This document shows positions 52,101 to 61,077 of a stretch of 64,000 bases of DNA, one piece after another. This DNA comes from Erwinia sp. S63 (GTDB lineage: Bacteria; Pseudomonadota; Gammaproteobacteria; Enterobacterales; Enterobacteriaceae). The first letter of the stretch is position 1. The number at the start of each line of letters is the position of its first letter. Both the position numbers and the translations under genes were made by a program. The DNA lies in NCBI RefSeq assembly GCF_016625195.1, contig NZ_JACVUP010000021.1, forward strand, positions 28,001 to 92,000, in the 5' to 3' direction. The notes below the pieces were generated by a model. That model did no database searches. It saw only the letters and a list, made by a program, of their open reading frames with translations, and was not told the origin of the DNA.

Positions 52101-52492
52101 AAAGCCGTATGTACGGGCGCAAACAGAGCCGCTGGCGTTTTAAAGCCATCGATGCTGAGCCCGCGCTGTCACTGTTGAGCGAATACGTGGCGGCTTATCA
52201 GGCGGGGATGACGGAACCGTTGATGTTGCTGAACAAATCGGGTGGCGCGTGGCTGGATGCCAGTTTTGATCGCAAATCCCGCCAGCTACTGGACGATGAA
52301 GCCACGCAGAAAAAGGCATTTAACAAATTGCTGCAAGCCTGGCAGGGTGGTTTTCAGGTGGAGGGCGAAGGCAGCGATCCTTATCTGCAGCGCCTGAGTC
52401 GTACACTGGATGATGAGGCGGTAGAGGTGATTGTTGCCGCTGCTCGCCAGTGGTATTTACCGGTGCGCCTTGCGCATCAAGATGATGAATAG
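49112..52492 (+). CDS. recC: Exodeoxyribonuclease V subunit gamma (RecC)
   Basis: RecC splits the duplex ahead of the helicases in RecBCD and recognises Chi. The 1126-residue product (E. coli 1122) starts MFRVYHSNQLDLLKNLAGIL, as expected, with the degenerate helicase-like fold and inactive nuclease-like C-terminal domain. AAGGAG precedes the ATG. ptrA follows 102 bases downstream, then recB and recD, in the usual recC-ptrA-recB-recD order. The gene is read as intact throughout. Confidence 0.97.
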   Translation: MFRVYHSNQLDLLKNLAGILIENQPLNDALAAEQVLVQSPGMAQWLQMELANSFGIAANIDFPLPATFIWNMFVKVLPGIPEESAFTKASMSWKLMHRLPTLLEQDAFQPLRHYLNDDDDKRKLYQLSARVADLFDQYLVYRSDWLNSWERGELIDGLSDAQQWQAPLWRDLVAFTEQLGQPMWHRANLYARFIQALEQAETPPAGLPQRVFICGISALPPVYLQALEALGRHIDIHLLFTNPCRHYWGDIQDYAFLAKLQSRKRRRMQSDEAQSLFRDPEAAPTLFNELGEQQLTNPLLASWGKLGRDNLFLLSQMESAANDIDAFVEMPQDNLLHSLQADLLNLDDHAVIGLHADELGNSSKKRVLDPNDRTITLQVCHSAQREVEVLQDHLLALMEADPDLKPRDIIVMVADIDSYAPFIQAAFASAPADRYLPFAISDRRASQAHPAILALLSLLALPDSRFASEEVLALLEVPALAQRFSVDESGLRLLRRWVMESGIRWGLDDASVEALALPATGQHTWRFGLQRMLLGYALESRNGDWQGILPYDESSGLIAELAGHLAELLSRLEAWRTRLTGERTLPEWLPLCRELIDSFFNGDAESDAALLLVETQWKQIIEQGTQADYQQPIPVTLLRDELRSRLDQQRISQRFLAGPINFCTLMPMRSIPFKVVCLLGMNDGVYPRTLAPLGFDLMQQQARKGDRSRRDDDRYLFLEALISAQHQLYISYIGRAIQDNTERYPSVLVTELVDYLGQSFCLPGDEACEPDVSEQRVREHLQKLHSRMPFAAENFRPGAYGQSFAAEWLPAATASGVAQPAFVQQLPPLPLETLSLEQLLRFWRHPVRAWFQQRLGVAFWMEESELPDSEPFAPDSLERYQINAQLLNTLVNGEDPAQLYARHRAAGNLPYGAFGELFWQSQTEEMQEVAAEVSGQRQPSESWEINLPLNGVQLTGWLTQVQADGLLRWRPGVLNMNDGLLLWLEHLVYCALGGTGESRMYGRKQSRWRFKAIDAEPALSLLSEYVAAYQAGMTEPLMLLNKSGGAWLDASFDRKSRQLLDDEATQKKAFNKLLQAWQGGFQVEGEGSDPYLQRLSRTLDDEAVEVIVAAARQWYLPVRLAHQDDE

Positions 52493-52594
52493 CAATCGGG
52501 TAACGCCGCTTTTGCGGGTGTTCCTAAAAAACATAAAAAGTTTTTGCGTCGCTGGGCACACAGCCAGCGGTAAAGGGTAAAGAAAGGGGTTTAA

Positions 52595-55492
52595 ATGCGG
52601 ATTTACGCACGCTGGATGGGAGCGCTGCTGCTGAGCATGCTGGCGCTGAATGCCTTTGCCGATAGCGATAGCGGCTGGCAGCCCATCAATGAAACGATTC
52701 GAAAAAGCGATCATGATCCGCGAAGTTATCAGGCTATCACGCTGAATAACGGTATGACGGTGTTGCTGGTGTCTGATAAAGATGCACCGAAATCACTGGC
52801 CGCACTCACGTTGCCCATCGGCTCACTGGACGATCCCAATCAGCAGCTTGGTCTGGCGCACTACACCGAACATATGGTGTTGATGGGCTCAAAACGTTAT
52901 CCGCAACCGGATAACCTGGCCGAGTTTCTGAAAAAGCACGGCGGCAGTCACAATGCCAGCACCGCGTCTTATCGCACCGCTTTCTATCTTGAAGTGGAGA
53001 ACGATGCACTGCAGCCGGCTGTGGATCGTCTTGCTGATGCCATTGCTGAGCCTTTGCTCGATCCGGTCAATGCCGATCGTGAACGTCATGCGGTCAATGC
53101 AGAACTGACCATGGCGCGTTCGCGTGACGGGCTACGCATGGCGCAGGTCGGGGCGGAAACCCTGAACCCGGCGCACCCGGCATCGCGTTATTCAGGCGGT
53201 AATCTCGATACGCTGCGTGATAAGCCTGACAGCAATTTGCATCAGGCGCTGACTGATTTTTATCACAGCCACTATTCTGCCAATCTAATGAAAGCGGTGA
53301 TTTACAGCAATAAATCGCTGCCGGAAATGGCCGATATTGCGGTCCAGACTTTTGGACGAGTGGCTAACCATCAGGCCATCGTGCCTAAAATCGAAGTGCC
53401 GGTGGTGACCGATGCGCAGAAAGGCATCATTATTCACTACGTGCCTGCTCAGCCGCGTAAACAGCTTAAAGTTGAATTTCGCATCGCTAACAACAGCGAC
53501 CAGTTCCGCAGCAAAACCGACACGTTGATCAGCTACATCCTGGGCAACCGCAGTAAAAATACCCTCAACGACTGGCTGCAAAAGCAGGGGCTGGCTGACG
53601 GGGTGAATGCGGGTGCTGATCCGATGACGGACCGCAACAGCGGCGTGTTTGCTATCACGGTCTCCTTGACTGATAAAGGCCTAGCCCAGCGTGATGAAGT
53701 GGTGGCGGCGATCTTTAGCTACCTCGACATGCTGCGTAATAAAGGCATCGATAAGGGCTATTTCGATGAAGTGTCGCATGTGCTGGCGCTGGATTTCCGC
53801 TATCCGTCGATCACCCGCGACATGGATTACATCGAATGGTTAGTGGATACCATGCTGCGCGTGCCGGTGGATCACACATTGGATGCACCTTACCTCGCGG
53901 ATAACTTCGATCCCGCGGCGATCAAATCTCGTCTGGATGAGATGACACCGCAAAATGCCCGTATCTGGTATATCAGCCCGAATGAGCCGCACAACAAAGA
54001 AGCCTACTTTGTGAATGCGCCTTACCAGGTCGATAAGATCAGTGATGCGCAGTTCAGTGACTGGCAGCAGCGTGGCGCGCAGATTCAGCTGTCGATGCCG
54101 ACGCTGAATCCATATATCCCTTCCGATTTCTCCATCATCCCTGGCGATGGCAAAACCTATACTCATCCGGAAGCGCTCACGAGCGGCGACAGCATGCGTA
54201 TCTACTGGATGCCGAGTCAGTTCTACGCCAGCGAACCTAAAGCGGCCATCACCCTGGCGCTGCGTAATAAAGCCGCCATCAATGATGCGCGTCAGCAGGT
54301 GCTGTTTGGTCTGAATGATTATCTCTCCAGCGTGGCGCTGGATGAGTTGAACTCGCAGGCATCGGTGGGCGGCATCAGTTTCTCTACTGGAGAAGATGAC
54401 GGCATCGTATTTAGCGCCAGTGGGTTTACCCAGCGTTTACCGGAACTGCTGAAAAAACTGGTTGAGGGCTACGCCAGCTTCCAGCCGGACGCACAGCAGC
54501 TGGAACAGGCAAAATCCTGGTATCTGGATCGACTGGAAGCCGCCGAGAAGGGCAAAGCCTTTGAGCAGGCGATTCAGCCAATGCAGATGCTGTCACAGCT
54601 GCCTTACACCCAGCGTGAAACACGCCGTAAGCTGGTGAAAGATCTGACACTGAAAGACGTGACGGATTACCGTGATGCCTTACTGCGCAACGCCACGCCG
54701 GAAATGATGGTGGTGGGCAACCTCTCCGCCGATCGCGTTAAACAGCTGGGTACCGATCTGCAACAGCAGTTGCACAGCGATGGTCACAGTTACTGGCACA
54801 GCGATTACGTGGTGATCGATAAAGCCATGAAGGCCAACCTGCAAACCGCAGGAAGCAGCACGGATTCTGCACTGGCAGCACTCTACGTGCCATTGGGTTA
54901 CGACGAGTATCAAAGCATGGCCAACAGCACCATGTTGAGCCAGATTGTCCAACCCTGGTTCTATAACCAACTGCGCACCCAGGAACAGTTGGGCTATGCG
55001 GTGTTCTCGTATCAGATGCCGATTGGTCGCCAGTGGGGGATTGGCTTCCTGCTGCAAAGCAACAGCAAGCAGCCGGCCTATCTGATGCAGCGCTTTGAGG
55101 CGTTCTATCCGCAGGCTGAGCAACGCCTGCGTGACATGAAGCCGGAAGATTTTGCCCAGTATCAGCAGGCGCTGATCAACGATTTAAAACAGCGCCCGCA
55201 AACGCTTGATGAAGAAGCGAATCGCTACAGCCGTGACTTCAATCGGCAGAATTTTGCTTTCGATACGCGGGAAAAAGCCATCGAGCAGATTCAAAAGCTC
55301 ACGCCGCAGGGCGTGGCCGATTTCTTCCATAAAGCGGTGCTGGAACAGCAGGGAATGGCGATGATCTCGCAAATTGGGGGCAGCCACGATGGCGCCACTA
55401 AAGATGATTATGCGCCACTGCCTGGCTTCACCACCTGGGATCAGGTGGAGAAGCTACAGCAATCCCTGTCGGTTAAGAGTGACGCGCAATGA
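52595..55492 (+). CDS. ptrA: Protease III (pitrilysin)
   Basis: This 965-residue periplasmic zinc metalloprotease of the M16 (inverzincin) family cleaves small peptides such as insulin chains. It has a signal peptide of about 22 residues (ending NAFA). The inverted zinc motif HYTEH (about residues 89-93) and the distal Glu of ELTMARSRDG follow. Four M16 domains span the chain, and the C-terminal half carries the inactive repeat. Its stop overlaps recB's ATG by four bases. Its location within the recBCD locus is conserved but functionally unexplained. Confidence 0.97.
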   Translation: MRIYARWMGALLLSMLALNAFADSDSGWQPINETIRKSDHDPRSYQAITLNNGMTVLLVSDKDAPKSLAALTLPIGSLDDPNQQLGLAHYTEHMVLMGSKRYPQPDNLAEFLKKHGGSHNASTASYRTAFYLEVENDALQPAVDRLADAIAEPLLDPVNADRERHAVNAELTMARSRDGLRMAQVGAETLNPAHPASRYSGGNLDTLRDKPDSNLHQALTDFYHSHYSANLMKAVIYSNKSLPEMADIAVQTFGRVANHQAIVPKIEVPVVTDAQKGIIIHYVPAQPRKQLKVEFRIANNSDQFRSKTDTLISYILGNRSKNTLNDWLQKQGLADGVNAGADPMTDRNSGVFAITVSLTDKGLAQRDEVVAAIFSYLDMLRNKGIDKGYFDEVSHVLALDFRYPSITRDMDYIEWLVDTMLRVPVDHTLDAPYLADNFDPAAIKSRLDEMTPQNARIWYISPNEPHNKEAYFVNAPYQVDKISDAQFSDWQQRGAQIQLSMPTLNPYIPSDFSIIPGDGKTYTHPEALTSGDSMRIYWMPSQFYASEPKAAITLALRNKAAINDARQQVLFGLNDYLSSVALDELNSQASVGGISFSTGEDDGIVFSASGFTQRLPELLKKLVEGYASFQPDAQQLEQAKSWYLDRLEAAEKGKAFEQAIQPMQMLSQLPYTQRETRRKLVKDLTLKDVTDYRDALLRNATPEMMVVGNLSADRVKQLGTDLQQQLHSDGHSYWHSDYVVIDKAMKANLQTAGSSTDSALAALYVPLGYDEYQSMANSTMLSQIVQPWFYNQLRTQEQLGYAVFSYQMPIGRQWGIGFLLQSNSKQPAYLMQRFEAFYPQAEQRLRDMKPEDFAQYQQALINDLKQRPQTLDEEANRYSRDFNRQNFAFDTREKAIEQIQKLTPQGVADFFHKAVLEQQGMAMISQIGGSHDGATKDDYAPLPGFTTWDQVEKLQQSLSVKSDAQ

Positions 55493-58400
55493 GTCTGATT
55501 CAGCCGCCAGAACCGCTCAATCCGCTGACGCTGCCATTGCGTGGCGAGCGGCTGATTGAGGCGTCTGCCGGAACCGGCAAAACCTTCACCATTGGTCTGC
55601 TTTATCTGCGGCTTTTGTTGGGGCTGGGCGGGCAACATGCCTATGCCCGGCCACTGTCAGTCGAAGAAATTCTGGTGGTGACCTTCACCGAGGCAGCCAC
55701 CGCAGAGCTGCGCGGACGTATCCGCGCCAATATTCATGAGCTGCGGCTGGCCTGCATTCGCGGCACCAGCCGCAATCCGATGCTCAAGCAATTGCTACAG
55801 GAGATGCCGCATCCTGGTGACGCGGCATCGCTGCTGCTGGCGGCAGAGCGACAGATGGATGAAGCGGCGATCTTTACCATCCACGGCTTCTGTCAGCGCA
55901 TGCTCAATCTCAACGCCTTTGAATCAGGCATGCTGTTTGAACAGCAGCTGATTGAAGATGAACAACAGCTGCTGCGTCAGGCCACAGCTGATTTCTGGCG
56001 TCGCCACTGTTATCCCCTCTCGCTGGATATCGCCCGCGTGATTGTCAGTGAGTGGAGTGGTCCGGAGCAATTGCTGGCGACGTTGAGGCCGTGGCTGCAG
56101 GGCGAGTCTCCCAACCTGCTGTTGCCGCCCGCTAACGATGAAACACTGACGACGCGCCACAATCAAAACCTGGCGCGCATCAACGCGATCAAAGCCGAGT
56201 GGCGCGCGGTGGGTGAAGAGGTGCTGACGCTGGTGGGGCAGTCTGATGTGGACAAACGCAGCTACAGCAGTAAAAACCTGCCGGTGTGGGTAAATAAGGT
56301 CAGTTTCTGGGCGCAGAGTGAAACCCAGGATTATCAGGTGCCCGCGGAGCTGGCGCGCTTTGGTCAACAGGTGCTGGAGGAGAAAACCAAAAAGGGAAAT
56401 CCTCCGCACCATGTCTTGTTTGCAGCCATCGACCAGTTCCTGGCTCAGCCGATTTCACTGCGCGATTTGGTGATTGCGCGCGCGCTGGTGGACGTTCGTG
56501 CTGCCGTGCGTAAAGAGAAACGCCAGCAGGCGCTGCTGGGTTTTGATGATCTCCTGAGCCGACTGGATGATGCTCTGCAGCAGCCTGCAGGAGAAATGCT
56601 GGCGCAGGCGATTCGTCAGCGTTTCCCGGTGGCATTAATCGATGAGTTCCAGGACACCGATCCGCAGCAATATCGCATTTTCCGCACGCTGTACGGTAAT
56701 CAACCCGAGCATGCATTGCTATTGATTGGCGATCCGAAACAGGCCATCTATGCCTTCCGTGGCGCAGACATTTTTACCTATATTCGCGCACGTAATGAAG
56801 TGAGCGCACATTACACTCTCGATACCAACTGGCGCTCTTCGCCAGCAATGGTGGAGAGCGTCAATCAGCTGTTCAATCGGCTCGAAGCGCCCTTTGTCTT
56901 TGATGCCATCCCCTTTTTACCAGTGCACTTCGCTGAGCCGAATCAGACGCTTTCTCTCACACTGGATAATCAGCCGCAGGCGGCACTGCGTTTCTGGCTG
57001 CTACCGGGCGACGGGTGCAGCGTAGGCGATTATCAACAGGCGTTAGCGCGACAGTGTGCTGCTGATATCAGCCACTGGTTACAGGCGGGGCAGCAACAGC
57101 GTGCGCTGCTGGGTAAAGCGACAGCACAACGCCCGGTGCAGGCATCGGATATCACGGTGCTGGTGCGCAGCCGCAACGAAGCCAATCTGGTCCGTGAAGC
57201 ACTTAACCAGCTTGGCATCCCCTCGGTCTATTTATCGAACCGCGACAGCGTGTATACCACGCCGGAAGCGCGCGAGTTGCTGTGGTTACTGCAGGCGGTG
57301 CTGGCTCCCGAGCAGGAGCGCATGTTGCGCACGGCGCTCGCTACCTCGCTGTTTGCCTTCGATGCGGCACAGCTGGATGCATTGGATCAGGATGCGCGCG
57401 GCTGGGATGAGCTGGTAGACACTTTTGCCCGCTGGCAACTGCTGTGGCAGCAGCGCGGAGTACTGCCGATGCTGCGCCAGCTGATACAGGAACGCCAGCT
57501 AGCGGAAAACCTGCTCGCCTCAGAAAATGGCGAACGCCGCCTGACCGATTTGCTGCATCTGGGGGAACTGATGCAGGAAGCGGCGGCGCAGCTCGACAGC
57601 CCGCACGCGCTGGTGCGTTATCTGGCGCAGCAGATAGCCAGCCCGGATAGCCAGTCGTCCAGCCAGCAGTTGCGTCTGGAAAGCGATCGCCATTTGGTGC
57701 AGATCGTCACTATCCATAAATCCAAAGGTCTGCAATACCCACTGGTATGGCTGCCGTTCGCTGCCGGATTTCGCGAGGCGGATACCGCGTTGTATCACGA
57801 TCGCGACAACTTTGAGGCGGTGCTGGATCTGCAGGCTGATGACGCAAGCCTGGCGATGGCCGAGCAGGAGCGTTTGGCCGAAGACCTGCGCTTGCTGTAC
57901 GTGGCACTTACCCGTTCGGTGTATCACTGTAGCGTAGGTGTGGCACCGCTGTTTCGCGGCACGCGCAAAAAAGAAGGCGAGAGCGATCTGCATAAAAGCG
58001 CACTGGGCCATCTTTTGCAGCGCGGTGAAGCGGCGACAGCGGAACAGCTGGACGTGTTGCTCAATCAGATCAATGTCGTGGGCACTGAAGTGATGCGCGT
58101 GCAGGATCAGGATGCCGAACGCTGGCAGGCGCCCGATGTCGCGCATGACGCGCTGGCTGCCCGCACCGTCAGCCGCACATTGGTGGAACCCTGGCGTGTC
58201 ACCAGTTACTCCGGCTTGCAGCAGCACGGCAGCCAGCGGCTGCTGGATGTGATGCCGAGTTTTGACCTGGAAGCCGCAGGCGAAGAACAGCAGGAAGAGA
58301 TCGCTGAAGCTGCACTGACACCGCACCATTTCCCGCGAGGCGCCGCGCCGGGGACTTTCCTGCATGAACTGTTCGAATCTCTCGATTTCCCACAGCCCCC

Positions 58401-59034
58401 CACGGCCGCATTGCTGGAGCAGCATCTGCAGCAGAATGGCTATCCGTTGCACTGGCAACCGATGCTGACGGATTGGATTGCGCGCGTAATGAGCACGCCG
58501 CTCAACGATCAGGGGATACAGCTGGGTAAGGTGCAGGCCAGCGATCGCCTGGTGGAGATGGGCTTCTATTTGCCGATTGACGGCTTGCTGACCGCCAATG
58601 ATCTGGATGCGTTGATCCGTCAGGATGCTTTATCGTCCGATGCGCCGGCGCTCGATTTTCGTCAGGTGCAGGGGATGCTAAAAGGCTTTATCGATCTGGT
58701 GTTCCGCTGGCAGGGCAAATATTACCTGCTGGATTACAAATCCAACTGGCTCGGTGACAGCCACGAAGCTTATACGCCAGCGGCAATGAAGCAGGCGATG
58801 ATCGACCACCGCTATGATTTGCAATATCAGCTTTACACGCTGGCGTTACATCGTTATCTGCAACATCGCCTGACAGATTATGATTACGAGCAGCACTTTG
58901 GTGGCGTGTTTTATCTGTTCCTGCGTGGCATGGATGGCACTTCACCGGCCAACGGCGTGTTCCACACACGGCCGACCCTCGAATTTGTTTCACAACTGGA
59001 TAGCCTGTTTCGCGGGCAGGGAGACTCGGCATGA
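55489..59034 (+). CDS. recB: Exodeoxyribonuclease V subunit beta (RecB)
   Basis: RecB is the 3'-5' helicase and the only nuclease of RecBCD. The 1181-residue product (E. coli 1180) has Walker A (ASAGTGKTFT) at the N-terminus and the SF1 helicase motifs (DEFQDTDPQQY, TNWRSS, VTIHKSKGLQYP). In the C-terminal nuclease domain, GFIDLVFRW followed by YYLLDYKSNWLG supplies the catalytic Asp and Lys. It overlaps ptrA and recD by four bases each, so the subunits are translated together. It is complete. Confidence 0.98.
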   Translation: MSLIQPPEPLNPLTLPLRGERLIEASAGTGKTFTIGLLYLRLLLGLGGQHAYARPLSVEEILVVTFTEAATAELRGRIRANIHELRLACIRGTSRNPMLKQLLQEMPHPGDAASLLLAAERQMDEAAIFTIHGFCQRMLNLNAFESGMLFEQQLIEDEQQLLRQATADFWRRHCYPLSLDIARVIVSEWSGPEQLLATLRPWLQGESPNLLLPPANDETLTTRHNQNLARINAIKAEWRAVGEEVLTLVGQSDVDKRSYSSKNLPVWVNKVSFWAQSETQDYQVPAELARFGQQVLEEKTKKGNPPHHVLFAAIDQFLAQPISLRDLVIARALVDVRAAVRKEKRQQALLGFDDLLSRLDDALQQPAGEMLAQAIRQRFPVALIDEFQDTDPQQYRIFRTLYGNQPEHALLLIGDPKQAIYAFRGADIFTYIRARNEVSAHYTLDTNWRSSPAMVESVNQLFNRLEAPFVFDAIPFLPVHFAEPNQTLSLTLDNQPQAALRFWLLPGDGCSVGDYQQALARQCAADISHWLQAGQQQRALLGKATAQRPVQASDITVLVRSRNEANLVREALNQLGIPSVYLSNRDSVYTTPEARELLWLLQAVLAPEQERMLRTALATSLFAFDAAQLDALDQDARGWDELVDTFARWQLLWQQRGVLPMLRQLIQERQLAENLLASENGERRLTDLLHLGELMQEAAAQLDSPHALVRYLAQQIASPDSQSSSQQLRLESDRHLVQIVTIHKSKGLQYPLVWLPFAAGFREADTALYHDRDNFEAVLDLQADDASLAMAEQERLAEDLRLLYVALTRSVYHCSVGVAPLFRGTRKKEGESDLHKSALGHLLQRGEAATAEQLDVLLNQINVVGTEVMRVQDQDAERWQAPDVAHDALAARTVSRTLVEPWRVTSYSGLQQHGSQRLLDVMPSFDLEAAGEEQQEEIAEAALTPHHFPRGAAPGTFLHELFESLDFPQPPTAALLEQHLQQNGYPLHWQPMLTDWIARVMSTPLNDQGIQLGKVQASDRLVEMGFYLPIDGLLTANDLDALIRQDALSSDAPALDFRQVQGMLKGFIDLVFRWQGKYYLLDYKSNWLGDSHEAYTPAAMKQAMIDHRYDLQYQLYTLALHRYLQHRLTDYDYEQHFGGVFYLFLRGMDGTSPANGVFHTRPTLEFVSQLDSLFRGQGDSA

Positions 59035-60902
59035 GTGGCATTACAGCGCTGCTACAACAGGCGGTTGAGCTGCGTTTACTGCGATCACTGGATGTTCAGT
59101 TTGCCCTGTTGCTGGCGGATGACACGCAGCCAGCGCGCCTCCTGGCGGCTGCCTGCCTCAGCGCGGAAGCGGGTGAGGGGCACGTCTGCTTACCGCTGTC
59201 ACAGCTGAGCTGTGAAGGGTTATTCAATGGCCGCCATCCTGAACTGGCGCAGGCCATCTGGCTGGCGGCGGGCGAACCGCAGAACTGGACGCAAGTGATG
59301 GCTGGCTGGCCTGCTCTGATTAACAGCAACAGCAACAGCAACAGCAACAGCTGCGAGGAGGTAGCGCCGATAGTTCTCAGCGATGGGCGTCTTTATCTGC
59401 ATCGTCTCTGGCACAACGAAGGGCAGGTGGCACACTTCTTTCAGGCGCAGTCTGCAACTCAGCAATTTGCCAGTGAAACCGTGCGCGACGTGCTGGATAA
59501 CCTGTTTGGTACTGAACCCGATGACTGGCAAAAAATCGCAGCGGCGGTGGCGCTTACGCAGAAAACAGCAGTCATTTCCGGCGGCCCAGGCACCGGGAAA
59601 ACCACCACCGTGGCAAAATTGCTGGCGGCATTGATTCGCCTGAGTCATGGCACGCTGCGTATTCAACTGGCAGCCCCAACCGGCAAAGCGGCGGCGCGAT
59701 TAACCGAATCGCTCGGCAAGGCGCTACAAAAACTGCCGGTCAGCGACACTGAACGCCAGCGTTTCCCGGCGGAGGCCACCACGCTGCACCGTTTACTCGG
59801 TGCACAGCCAGAAACCCAGCGCCTGCGTTATCATGCCGGAAATTTACTGCACCTGGATGTGCTGGTGGTGGATGAAGCTTCAATGGTTGATCTCGGCATG
59901 ATGGCCAATCTTATCGCCGCACTGCCGCCACAGGCGCGCGTGATTTTCCTCGGTGACCGCGATCAGTTGGCCTCGGTAGAAGCCGGTGCGGTACTGGGCG
60001 ATATTTGTCGCTGTGCGGAAGCGGGATACAGCGTCGCGCGTGGAGCTCAGCTAAGTGCGTTAACCGGTTGCCAGGTTGAAGGCCACGATGATGCCCGCGC
60101 GCCTGCCGTGCGCGATGCCATTTGCTTACTGCGCAAGAGTTACCGCTTCGATGCTAACTCGGGCATCGGCAAGCTGGCGACTGCGGTCAATGCCGGCGAG
60201 CCAAAGGCAGTCGATGCGGCATTTAACGCGGGCTTCAGTGATATTTCTCGCCAGCCACTTAATGATGGCGAGGCATATCAGGCAATGCTGACTGAGATCG
60301 CGGCAGGCTATCGCCCATTTCTCCATCTGGTGAGCAAGCGTGCACAGCCCGCAGAGATACTTGATGCATTTGGGCGATACCAATTGTTGTGCGCTCTGCG
60401 CGAAGGGCCGTTTGGCGTGCAGGGATTAAATCAGCGCATCGAGCAAAAACTGATGCAGATGCAGCTGATTCGTCGTCCGCAGGGCGGCAGCCGCTGGTAT
60501 CAGGGCCGTCCGGTGATGGTGACTCGCAATGACAGCGCGCTTGGGCTGTTTAACGGCGATATCGGCATTACGCTGTTTGATGATGAAGGGCTGTTGAAAG
60601 TTTTCTTCCCGTTGCCGGATGGCAGCATCAAAGCCGTACAGCCAAGCCGCTTACCGGCGCATGATACGGCCTGGGCGATGACGGTGCATAAATCGCAGGG
60701 ATCGGAGTTCGACCATACCGCGCTGGTGATGCCGGCACAGTTTTTACCGGTACTCACTCGCGAACTGATTTACACCGCCATTACGCGTGCGCGCAAACAG
60801 TTAACCCTGTACAGCGATGAAGGCGTGTTTCGTCGTGCAGTGCAATTACGTACTCAGCGTCGCAGCGGATTGTTGGACCGGTTAAGCGGAGAGTCATTCT
60901 GA
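59031..60902 (+). CDS. recD: Exodeoxyribonuclease V subunit alpha (RecD), with Asn-Ser repeat
   Basis: RecD is the 5'-3' helicase of RecBCD. The 623-residue product (E. coli 608) has Walker A (GGPGTGKTTTVAKLL), Walker B-like VVDEASMVD and the C-terminal VHKSQGSEF motif. Its N-terminal region contains a run of five Asn-Ser pairs (about residues 98-107), encoded by five exact AACAGC hexamers, which partly accounts for the extra length. The gene overlaps recB by four bases. A pair of hairpins follows its stop. Confidence 0.97.
   Translation: MSGITALLQQAVELRLLRSLDVQFALLLADDTQPARLLAAACLSAEAGEGHVCLPLSQLSCEGLFNGRHPELAQAIWLAAGEPQNWTQVMAGWPALINSNSNSNSNSCEEVAPIVLSDGRLYLHRLWHNEGQVAHFFQAQSATQQFASETVRDVLDNLFGTEPDDWQKIAAAVALTQKTAVISGGPGTGKTTTVAKLLAALIRLSHGTLRIQLAAPTGKAAARLTESLGKALQKLPVSDTERQRFPAEATTLHRLLGAQPETQRLRYHAGNLLHLDVLVVDEASMVDLGMMANLIAALPPQARVIFLGDRDQLASVEAGAVLGDICRCAEAGYSVARGAQLSALTGCQVEGHDDARAPAVRDAICLLRKSYRFDANSGIGKLATAVNAGEPKAVDAAFNAGFSDISRQPLNDGEAYQAMLTEIAAGYRPFLHLVSKRAQPAEILDAFGRYQLLCALREGPFGVQGLNQRIEQKLMQMQLIRRPQGGSRWYQGRPVMVTRNDSALGLFNGDIGITLFDDEGLLKVFFPLPDGSIKAVQPSRLPAHDTAWAMTVHKSQGSEFDHTALVMPAQFLPVLTRELIYTAITRARKQLTLYSDEGVFRRAVQLRTQRRSGLLDRLSGESF
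59322..59351 (+). repeat. (AACAGC)5 microsatellite inside recD
   Basis: Five exact tandem copies of AACAGC encode (Asn-Ser)5. The unit is six bases, so gain or loss of copies keeps the frame. Confidence 0.97.
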
Positions 60903-61077
60903 GCGAGAGTTGAGGTCGGTAAAGAAACCGACCTCAGGTCAATGCAGATGTTTGATTGGATGCGCGTGGATGCGCATCCTAACAACGTTATCAGTCTAAG
61001 ACGTTGGGCAATTCCAGACCGTTTAGCGAAACCTACCCTACGCTGCCTTTAACCGTGTTAGCTGGCATTCCCCGCCG
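60903..61077. terminator. Region between convergent recD and argA with two hairpins
   Basis: TGAGGTCGGT and ACCGACCTCA form a perfect ten-pair stem (about 60910-60935). GGATGCGC and GCGCATCC form a second of eight pairs (about 60957-60978). Neither has a T-run, but they lie between converging genes and probably end or protect both transcripts. No gene is visible. Confidence 0.55.

Noticed and set aside
57520..58458. Open frame of 312 codons antisense to recB
   Set aside because: Complete overlap with conserved RecB helicase sequence; composition and lack of start signals mark it as a shadow.
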